Position numbers and translations under genes: made by a program. Shown here piece by piece: positions 38,201 through 50,200 of a DNA stretch of 64,000 bases. Under the pieces are notes generated by a model, which was given only the letters and a program-made list of their open reading frames with translations, was not told where the DNA came from and did not search any database. How positions within the stretch are numbered: position 1 is the stretch's first letter; each line of letters begins with the position of its first letter. Origin of the DNA: Spodoptera frugiperda (lineage: Eukaryota; Arthropoda; Insecta; Lepidoptera; Noctuidae); assembly GCF_023101765.2 (NCBI RefSeq), contig NC_064223.1:496001-560000 (forward strand), in the 5' to 3' direction.

Positions 38201-41200
38201 CAATTGTGTGTCTGAAAGCACTTAGTACTTCAATAATTCACAAATATTTTAAGCAGAATATAGTTCACATAATAACACAACACATTTCGTGGATAGGAAA
38301 TATTGTTTTTTGAATAAAATATTGTTGTTTTAAACTTTATTTTGCACTTTACTAACCCAAATTATGTTTATACTGCTTTTTATATTTACATATTATATTG
38401 TTGTTATATATTATGAAAGATCGTGGTTGTGGCTTTGTTGACGCATTTTATTAATGTTTGTTGGTGTCCTGTGTCATTGTTGTATACTAATCAATGTATA
38501 TTTTGTTATTGACATTGTCGACAAGTCCTATGTATCGCTCACCTAGTAATATATTGCGAAATTGACTTTATAACTTGACTTTATGTTATAAAGTAAATTT
38601 CGCATTTTTTGCACATGTGCCAATATATTACTAGATGAGCGGTATACTGATGCAACTAGCATTTATTTGCATACTTTTTTATTCATCAATGGCAATTAAA
38701 TATGTCAAATTTATTGTGACTCGAAACTAGTAAAGCTTTTCTCTATAAATGTAACCGTGATTATAGTAGTTAGTTACTATAGTAATTTATTGATGCAAAA
38801 AAGATATGCAAAGTAATGCGAATTGCATTAGTATTCATGGGACCTGTCGTAATGGTCAGTAACAGCATGTTTTTATTCGCCAAACAGATTATTTAAAGCA
38901 CCAACACAATATGGTTTCTAAAATTCTCCTATAGTATACAATTTTGAGCTGTATGAATAGGGTGACTGGTAAAAATAAAACTAGTCACCCTATACGTACA
39001 TTGCGATATGGCAATAAGTGTTTCACTTTCATATTATATGGTGCTCATAATTGGTGTTACTTTTAATATGTGCATCTCTCGGTACTCATTTGGCAAATAA
39101 AATGCATGATATTATGTTATTCTTTATAACATCTATATCATTGCTATATTGAAGTGGTGGAATGATGTTTAATCAATATTTTACACTCATATTTATTCAT
39201 GTTTGTTTCCACTACCCTTACTTAACCTCTTGTCTGTCGGTATATGAGACAATAGAAAACATATTGTGTCCCACTCGCGTATATCTGTGCTCCGACACAT
39301 ACAGAGCGGCGAACGCGGTTGAATCAACACTCGTACTAAGGGTACAGTACAGACATACAAAGGGTTAAATCAATGAGTGTAGTAGAAACAAACTCTTGAC
39401 AATGAACATTAAAATGCGTCAATATAAGCCCTCTATGTTAAGCGAATAATAAGATATTCGTTTCGATGTGATGCATGTTGATATTGATCGATATTGTGTG
39501 AAATTGTCGTTTGATCTGCAGACCAGATATTAAGGCAGTGTGTTAAGATGTTTATAGATGTACGATACTGAAAAAACGTTATAGATGAACTGTAGTGAGG
39601 GTTATTGGATCTGAATTTGTAACTAATAAGAATTAAGGTCTCTTTTCCAACACAGTATTAGTAAAATTATGTATAGAGCGCAAAACCGATAGCTCTCGCT
39701 CAGTTTTTCTATAACAACTAAAAAGTATCGTTCGTTTATAAACGTCGTGTTTACCAAAGTCACCGTACACGGCTTTAGTGGAGCAATGTTTGAGAGACGC
39801 GTCACTATGCTACTTGCGGACCTTGCCACCGTCACACGATCAGTATCTTTGGCGGTAATCATAAGTACTTGAGCTCATGTCATCGACCCCACGCCCGCAC
39901 AAGGCCAGGGTGTCTCATTGTCCGCTACAGTCTGCAAACCACACTCACTTGCATTTATATGTCTGTATGATGTCAAAGTGTGTTTGTTACAATATATATC
40001 CGTATCCCACCCCTCCCCCCACACTCACGATGTTCTAAAACTGTTTATCTTATTATTATTATTATTTTAACAACGTTACGAATCCGACATTTACCATTGG
40101 GAAGTTGCCATTACTTTAAAAAAAAGCGCTTGTGATTGGTTTACCTAATAACGCTAATTTTGGGAGTTTATACATTAAAAAAAAGTATTATATTATATTA
40201 TATATCGTCCATATAATGTCGGGTTGGATGTGTATAAGTTTGTATGTATCAAAATCATCATACATTTCTCACAATCTCATCTTCGTGTATATGCATGAGT
40301 GTGGTTCTTAGTTGTCATTCCTAATAACTTTCCATCCGTAGTTTGTCCGCAGCAGGCTGCGTCTATGTTGTAGCATGGTGCATGTAGTACTGTAGCGTCT
40401 ATTCTCATCATAGATATATCACGGACCAGTCGACACTGAGACGTTCTTTGGGTTGGTAAAATATTCACGTTCATTTCCTATCCATGGACTGTGTTGTAAG
40501 TTTACTTATGCCGCGAGTGCACGTTGGCCGATGGGTGAGCAGTGTCCTTGTGTGTAGGTTCCCTCTGGCGTTACATTCGCGCGTCCATGTCGCTCAGCGG
40601 GTATATGCCGCCGCTCTGCGACCCGCTAGACGGCCACCTCCTATTGGACGGCGGTTACGTCAACAATCTCCCAGGTAAACCAATCACAGCTCTGTGTTGC
40701 GTGCCCGTTTGCTCCGATTGGCTGATTGGCTGATACGCACACACGTTAGGCTGAGTGAACATATTGTCAGAAGAGGCTGTGAATATTTTTTATGCAAAAT
40801 TTATTGTATTATTGTAAATGAAAGAAAAATAGAAGAATAATTGAAAAGTATAAAGTTATTGAAAACTTTGTATCAATCAGTCCAAATTAATGTTGCTCTA
40901 AATCGTATAAAAATATCGCGTATAAAAAGATTTTGGCGTAAAAATCGGTTGCGGGTTGCTATACATACGTTTTTGTAGATTTCCTCTCAATAGTTAGTGG
41001 GAATAGTTTAGATAGCCTTCTAATTCTAACCTCAGAACTAGCCTACATTATCTGTCTTTATCACAAAAACCCCTTTTCACGCATCTTTTTCACTGCCAAT
41101 CAGCTTAAAACTTTTCATACTAAATAAACAAAAAATCTTTTCATTTTACTAATTGTCTGAAAAGCCGAAAATTCATAAAAAAAATCTTCGATTAGACATA

Positions 41201-44200
41201 TATGGTCACTCAGTTTAGCAGTCGAAGGTAAGTGATGGCAACGGTCCCGGTTTTGCCCGATCGTTTACGGAGGAGTTTCGTCAGGTGTCCTATGGAGGTA
41301 TTGCCGGGCGTCTATGAGTATAGCCGGCATCTTCCCACCGATTTGCGATCCTATGGATGGGCATCTACTTCTTGATGGGTGCTACGTCAATAATGTGCCT
41401 GGTAATGTATTATTATTATAATTTTATGTTTAATTATTAAATATTGCAGTTTTAATGTTGATATATCCCTAAAATTATAGAATATGTTTGTTATATTAGA
41501 CCTGGTATGGTTAAATATAACTTTATTGATTTTATTGAGTGTTAATGGAATCAAAGGTGAGATTTAATATTAAATTCAATGAGAGTGAGATGATAATAAT
41601 TTGGAGATTTTAAAATATTATTTTAGCCTATTATTAACGGTTCATATTTCTTAAATATCTAATTTTTTAAACTGTTTACAAGTCCGTTTTATACAAAAAT
41701 TGGGAAGAAATGTCTATAATATTCTTAATTGTAATGTTACAGCGGATGTGATGAGGTCTTTGGGCGCTAAACACATCTTGGCCATTGATGTGGGCTCCCA
41801 GGACGATACGGACCTCACCAACTATGGTGATGACCTGTCTGGCTGGTGGCTTCTGTGGAAAAGGTGAGGAAAGAAATATATATTGGAGGAAATGTGTAAC
41901 ATTGACACCTCACCTATATTAAATTGTGAAAAATGTTATTGGTTCGATTAGTTGGTAGGTATTTATAAATAGACGTTCATCAGTATTCACGTATGTATTT
42001 CATATAAGAATATTCTCATCAATTCCACCAATCCTCAAATTCAGTTTAAATAAATAAAATGCCACTCACATTTGTGTAGGTATTCAAATTATGGCGGGAA
42101 ACCGCCATGTTTAACTTGTCAGTTTAGTTCACTAACAACTCGCCAGATGGCGTTACTTGTAGTACATAATTCAGGGTCACCGCGCCGTTTTAGTTCTACA
42201 ACTTCACCGATAGATGACACTGTGCCGTGACGTCATTTTCTGAATCGCGGTGTTAAGATTCTCCGCCGTTGAACGACCCTCGCGGCTCGCTCGGCACAAA
42301 GCATACTTACCTGGCGTAGGGGATACCGTGATCAAGAAGGCGGTTCCCCCAGGGCGAGGCCTTTCCATTGCACTGCGGTTAGGTTGACCCCTGCGATTAT
42401 CCCTAATGTGGATAACTCGGACGCGTAATTTTTGGTAGTGGGGACTGCGTACGCGCCGTCCCCTCGGAATTACTTGAAAATGTTATGAGTTAACACTCGT
42501 AATGTAATGTCTGATGTTATTTGCTTTGCTTGCTATTTGTTAAAAGTTTAAATAAATACTAGCGGCTTATAATTAGGTACAGAAACTAAATATTTAGGAT
42601 TGTTTTTCTTAACATGTTAGAACTTAAAAAATTTTAAATCACGTATCAAATAGCCAATTTTATTTAGTAGTTTATATTATTTTTTAATCACAAAGTCCAT
42701 ACTCCACGCAAGTGAAACTGCAGGCATCAGCTAATACAAAAATACATATTAACACTATTTTGTAATAGAAAAGAAAATACTAACATGGAAAAAAAAACAA
42801 TTTTCAGATGGAATCCATTTACAACGCCTGTAAAGGTTCCCAACTTACCAGATATACAAAGTAGACTGGCTTATGTGTCCTGCAACCGACAACTAGAGGT
42901 ACAGTACTTGACTACTTACATATTTTGACCCTGTTAAATAGAAAGGATCCAGCCATTTTTTTATTGTTAGTTCAAGATTACACTATTTTTTATCAATAGT
43001 TTATTAATAGTATTGAATTGAGTTTAATTTCTGTTTGACAAATCATTTGGGATTAGAAATGGGTTTTGAGAATTTTATATGTTCTCTGAGTTTGAAAATT
43101 CGCTTCTTCTGCAATAGAGTGTAATAATTGTACTAACAGATTATAATCTGTAGACTTATTAGTTGTTGTTAACACTAATATAATTATTCATTTACTCACA
43201 ATGTTGCCTACAGCTTCTGGTAGCAACTGACAACAAAATAACACAATAATTCCCAAATTACAGGAAGTAAAAAAATCAGACTACTGCGAATACATACGGC
43301 CACCAATCGACGCATACAAGACGTTACAGTTCGGTTCGTTCGACGAGATCCGTGAAGTGGGGTACCGACATGGTGCGGCGTACTTCGAGGGCCAGCGCCG
43401 AGGCGGCGGCGGCGGCGTCAGCGGGGCTGCTGCGGAAGGGAGACGGCATGACGCCCAGCCTTCGCTTACTGAGTAAGTTGGAAAGAGATGGGTGATGACT
43501 TCGACTCATATTGTGGATTGTAACTTGTGTGTTAATCGCGTGTAAAGGGATTTCGTTCCTCTTTTCTGTACATATTGCCATGTAAACTGCTGACGTATAA
43601 ATACGGGTGATACTGATAACTCTCGAAGGAGTTTGTTTATCGTTGTAATAGTTTAATGTAAATTGATTGCTATTCATTTATTCATCATTCAACAAACATG
43701 TTTTTTAAATTACATTTCAATAAAGCAAAATAAAATCTTATACAACAAATCAAACATAAATGTCAATGCTATGCCAATTTTAATAAAAAATTTGCTGTCT
43801 CTAAAAATAAAATCAGTTCTCCTATCTATGACGTTCCCCTTTAATCTTTAGTTAACTGTTCCAATGTACTCCTGCAGATACATTTTTAGTTAATATTCGT
43901 AATATGAGTCGAAGTGCACATAATAGACTTAATTATATTGGTTAAGCTTATTACGGGTTTGGTGAAAGGGATCCCATTACATTTTATTAACATTATTAAT
44001 ATTGGTGAATGATCATTGTATGATATTAACACGCCAGAATGGGCATTGTTCAAAAAAATAACCTTGTGTTTTTATTGAATTTTTCGATAATATAGACCAT
44101 TTAAAGAAACTAATTTGAATATTTTGATAAAAGGATCAGAAACCACGTCAAAAATACTTTTTTAAGATTTTCAAATTTTTGATATGGGTGACGTCATCAT

Positions 44201-47200
44201 AAGGCTCAGAACGATATTATCTGTGCCATAGTGTGGTTGCATTAAAAAAGTACAACTGTCAATAATAGCTGTCTGAATAGAACTGTCAATAATAATAACC
44301 TTAAAATAAGCTGTAAACAATAAAACATGTGATAAAACGTAATTTAACATATGATATGGACAATAATGGGACTGATAATATCATAGGAGTCTATTACTTC
44401 TGTGGTACTTACATTAAAATGATCTTCGCGACAATACATAGTATAAACTTTGTAATATTCCGCACCAGCTTCTCGACACCACTTCTCTTGTAAGTCTTCC
44501 CTATTGCGAACGAAGATTTTGTTTGGACAAAGTCAAAGTCAAAGTCAAAGCATTTATTTCAATTAATCCTAAATAAGGCACTTTTGAAACGTCAAATTGA
44601 ATTGTCCGTCAGTCTGTCTGTCAGTGAAGCTAGGCGCTCGTTCCAAAGTGTAGCTTCGAATGGAGAAGACCGAGCAAGAAACTCCATCGTTACTCTTTTA
44701 AAAAGAAGTTTTTTACAATTTCTCTGATACACTATTTATCTATTGTATATATATGTAGGAACAATGTAACAACAATACGTCAAAACTAACGGGACAATAA
44801 AACCAATTTGTAAAGAAAATAAAATAGCGGGTTATTTCAAACATAGTGCCCACATATGTACACTTACAATTTTGAAATAATGCTTCTATACAAATAATAA
44901 TAATATATAATTTAATCTTTCACATAAAAAAAAAAAATATCTGCTTGATGCCACAGGATCCCTAGACTGCATTGGAATAAATTAATACTTTAAGTTAACG
45001 TGTAACTAGTGATCGTATTTGAGCATTGTCTAGTGTGAGCGAGTGTCCAGTGGAGCCGGACCAACATGCTGCCACGCATTTTTATCCTAAATATAATCTG
45101 ACAGTTTATAATATGCCTGTTTACACAGTTCACGCTTTATACAAGATTTAAATTTTTTCTCGACAATTTTTACAATTACTGCTGCAACTTGGAACAAAGC
45201 ACTTTCTGTGTTCCATTTTCACTTTATGCAGAAGAAACTTAGAATTTGAATCTTTGTATTTTTTGTAAACAAAACCGAAACAAACTGACATGACATTTAT
45301 ATTTGACAGTTGTAGGCTTGACTTAAAACTTTTTAATTTTTGAAACATGAGGCAACGATACTAATTTATACGTCCTATTATGACGTCATTTGAAGGACAA
45401 GCAAGGTCAACCGTATTTTAACGAAATATCAATAAATAATAAATATTTTAAATTATTAATTAGTCCATAATGATTAGTAAGTCTATTCCTCGAAATGGTT
45501 TTTCAATTACGATATTTTATAAATTATGAACAATGCCCATTAATCTTCATATACAGATTGTCCCAATACTCAATATAATTTAACCCATTATAATTCTAAC
45601 AGAATTGAATGGTTATGGATTTTGGGTATTTAGCATTAGTTCATATTATTATTTCTTATCATTATTTCATTGCTTATCTATCATGTGTGTCAAGAGACTG
45701 TATGTTGATTTGGTTAAAATCAACGGACCATTAAGATTTCTTAGAATTTAATTATTTACTAAATGACAATATAAATAAGATGCTTTTGTAAAATAAGTAA
45801 GTACTTGTCTAAAATAGTTTAGAATACACTAAAGTAAGGGTCGATAAATAATTCGCGGCAGGGTTATACTATTTACCCGAAGCCGCGGACTACCCAGCGG
45901 GTTACCGGGGCGCCGGCTCGAATGGGGAGGAACGGGGTGGTTTTTAGTCAGTAAGAGTCTGATAATCCTTCTCGCTTCACCCAAGGCGAGAGAAGCCATT
46001 GGGTGACTTACCCCCTTAAAAGGGTTACAGTATATATAGTTGTGGAATTTTCAATACTCTGTAGAAAAGACAACTGATGCTTGGGAGTCCTTCAAATGTT
46101 TATCTGTCTCTATGTATTGTGAACCTTAGCGTGTTTTATCTAGCTTGTTATATAGAGCTTTCTGCTATAAAAAGAAGAGCTTTAAGCATAATATAGTTAA
46201 TTGTAGAATATTCTAGTTATTTCTATTTTAAGTTACAAGTTACTCAAATATACATAATTATTGTCCTAATAGTTTAGTATAAATAAATAAGTATAAAAAT
46301 ATCTTAATTATCAAGTTATCGGCTTACTCACGTAATTGTTTGATGAGGAACTCGTAAGTATAAAGTTATCTTAATTATTATGTTATTAGCTTATTCACGT
46401 AACATAATAATTAATTTAGTATAATTTAGTCTCACGAAAGTTATAATAAAATAAAAGTATCTTTATTTATTTACACATTAGAATTAAAATAATAGATATA
46501 GAATCTAGAATATTCTACCAACATAGTGTGAGCGGGTGCAACTATATCGACGGTGGCGGTGTCCAGTGTCTCAATACATAAGTATCAGTAGTGAAACGTT
46601 ATAGTTTTGTTATATAAGGTACCGGTACGGGACGACGTACTTTGAGGGCCAACGCCGCGTGTGCGCCAGACGCCCTAGTGGCATCGTTGATGGAAGAAAG
46701 AATCACCCACAACCGTCGATTACTGAGTAAGTTTGTTATTGTTCAACTGGTCATTGTTATTTTGGTTCGGTAATATTGTGTTGTCTCGTAGTGGGGTACA
46801 ATTATAGCCTTTGGTTAGGCTAAAGTGTGTGTGGGTCAAAGTATATTGACTGCAAATATACCAAAAATTGTTGAAGCAATTATAATAATATTAGAAATGT
46901 GTGTCTGTCGGTCAGTCCTCTAGTAAAGCTAGGCTATGTGTGTTATTGAAGTATTTGACTGTCAATAGAAAACTGTTGAAGACAAATCTTCTGCCACAAA
47001 GGGTTACCAATAACACCTATGGCGTTTAACGTGTTAACTGATTTTGACTAGAAGATATCCCAGAGACATTTAACGATTACTTAAACTGCTCTTTAGTAAA
47101 AAAATTGTGCCGAAAACATTTGCTAAAGACTGGGTTAAGTAACAATTAAATGACTCTGAGTACAGCGGTAATTTGTGTGTGTAGAATGACATTTTCTACT

Positions 47201-50200
47201 GTTGATCTAGAAAGTAAGCATTTGTAGATCTTGTGCCCTATACTATAAGGTCTATTATTGCCACCTTTTCTAATTTATCAGGTGAATAAAGATTGTTTTA
47301 ATGAATATAGTACTTAGTAAATTCTAATACTTTTTTTTCAATCATCAACTACGAGACGATGCAATATTATCTATGCTAAAATAACAATGGCTATACGTCT
47401 GGTCTATCGCAAGGAGTTTCATAGTCTTCTCTCTTTGACACAGAAACCCTCCGCTAATTCTATAAAGGACTAATGCTGTATGTATTTTAATAGTAACTAT
47501 TCTTATTAAAAAATAATACTCATGTATTAATTATTATATTTTTCGGCTTACTCACGTAATTATTTGACGAGGAACTCGACACACAACGAATATGAGCTGC
47601 TTATGAATATGAGCCTCTAGCATGGCTTGAAACTAGTTGAGTTCATCGTCAAATAAATACGTGAGTGAGCCGAAAAACATAATAATTAATTTAGTATGTC
47701 TCACGAAAATTATAATATAAACAATGTTCATGTGCATTTGTTTCTAACACTCGTTCTCATTTCTACCACTTATTAATGGTGCATCGTTTTATTCAAGGAT
47801 TGGAATGAATGCATTATTTGAATGGCATGTAGGATCATTCATGTTTGGTTATTATCATAATTAGGGAGTCCTGGTGTTGATATAGGAGCCTCGATTTATA
47901 ATTTGGTTAATAATGTTATATTTTATATTTAACAATCTGCTAAGTAGTCGCTACATTTATTTATTTAAAGAACATAAAATATTCTTTTAATAATAAGCTA
48001 TAGATAAGTTAAGATAATCGACATATTATTATGTGTAAGAATAAATAAACTGTATGGTTTTAAATAGATGTAGAATGAAAACATATGGGCAAAAGACTAT
48101 TTGTTTACTACATTATTTCTTTCACTTTATCACACATTTCCTACATAGCTAACTGTTCACTGAGAAAAATAACTATGCAACTAGTTACTAGTCTTCTTAA
48201 CCCAAAAATACTTAGAAATTAACGCAAAATTTTCTCTCTATTCTTTCAGTTACACGTTCACGGACTTGGCTCAAATGGTGTGTTCTGTGCGCACAGCCCG
48301 TGACGTAGACAACGATTCCTCTTCATCATCAGACTATGAAGAGGACCAGCGGCATTTCGAAGGGTACGCCTCGGAACCCAGCGCTGGTATACTGGAGGTA
48401 AGCATTACCTGATGTGGATTATACTGTGTAGATAGTTTTTGCGCTAAACTCTGTCTGATTTTTAAGGTATTATTTTATTAGAAGCTATATTTTAATGGAA
48501 CTTCGTATGGGAAGAAGTTTTGATAATTTTAATGTAACTTTCCGAATTCATCCGGAGCTGAGTACTGCTTAGCGGGTTTACCAGGGCTCCGGCTCGTACA
48601 GTAGGAGTAGGAACGGGGTGGTTTTTAGTTAGTAAGAGTCTCTCTCTCCTCTCTCTCTCTCTCGCCTTATCCAAGGCGAGAAAAGCAATTGGATGATTTT
48701 CCATCCTCAAAAAAAAAAAAAAAGTTTTAGTTTTTAATATTTATGTATTCCGCCTAGGATTAGAAGTTGTGACATTATTATTAGAAACTTTCAAAACTAT
48801 TCATTTTTGTTTATTTTTAAATTATTTATACCTTCATTATTAGACAGGGTTTTCAAATTATAAAAGTTTTACCTATAAGTGCTTCTAGAAATATTATTAT
48901 AAGTCTTGTGGTAGTTACTCAAATATTTGGTGATATTTTTAATTGGATAACTTTAAAGGTGTTTTATTTTTTTATTTACTTTTTTTCTTTTGTAGTTATT
49001 TAATGGGTTAGTTGTGTGTGTGTGTGTGTGTAGATGAATCAGTTTAAGTACATAATTACTTTTACTGGTTACAGGGTGAAAGGCGTGCGGTATTTATTAT
49101 ATAGATTCACATAATTTCGGTATAATATGTCTTATGTATAAATAATTAAAGTTTTGATTTCTGTGGACTGGCATACACATCTCTCGTTAGAATAGGGTTG
49201 TACATGAGTTTTTTTATTTATTTTAGTTGATTAGTTTGTATGTGTGTGTATCATTATTAATTTAATTTAATTTAACCTTCATGATTTTTATTTTCTGTGT
49301 CTAATAATAATATTTTCATAGAAAAAGACGTGGTATAATCAATTCAAGGGTGTATACTTAAATTAATTCTTAATTATATTAGTACAAAATTATAATGTTA
49401 CTGACTATTTATAAACCTAGACACATTCTAGGTTGCATAGTCGAGTAACACACAATAATTATTATTATTAAAAAAAAATCTGGTCATGATGGTATGGTCC
49501 AAGATTGGTATTCTACCAACTGATAACCAGGATCTTTAAATCCATATATACCTACCTAACCTACAACCAGATGGTACCATAACCTAGTATATATAGACAT
49601 ATACATTATTTAAGCCTTTCACTGCCAACAAAAAACTGTTAAAGGCTATTCCTCCACTAGTGTCGGACAACGTTGTCCGACATGGCGTCTAATGTATTAA
49701 AGACTATATACCTATACCTATTCTAAAATTCCACCACGTATGTGACCAGATGTCGTCCAGCGTAGAGGACGGAGCGGCCGCGTGGATCAGTGACACAGAA
49801 TTGGTGGGCACTTATTGACTGCACCGCACTTTACTTATACACGGTTCACTGTTGATTTTTTTTTATACAACGGGGCTGTGACGTCACGGGCTTTCGGATC
49901 TATGTGCTTGCGCTGGTTTTGAAGTACTATTTTAATAGCTGTTTGTATAAATAGTTACCATCTCTATTATTCTTAGAGATGTTTTAAAAACTTGAAATAC
50001 TGCACATGTGTGACAGAGATGGTAACAACGCTCTCTGATAAACCTGAACGTTATTTATATTCTAACTTTTGTTTACTAAATTAATTATTATGTGTTTCGG
50101 TTTACTCTACTTAGTTACGAGGAACTCATTCACTCATTATAAATATTTTCAAAATGCCTACTAGTCTTTACGATAACGCGGGCGCGGGCGCCTCGCTGCT

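Noticed and set aside
39623..39862. 79-aa minus frame in sws intron 21
   Set aside because: No recognisable motif or splice partners were seen, and its length is within chance expectation for such a long intron.
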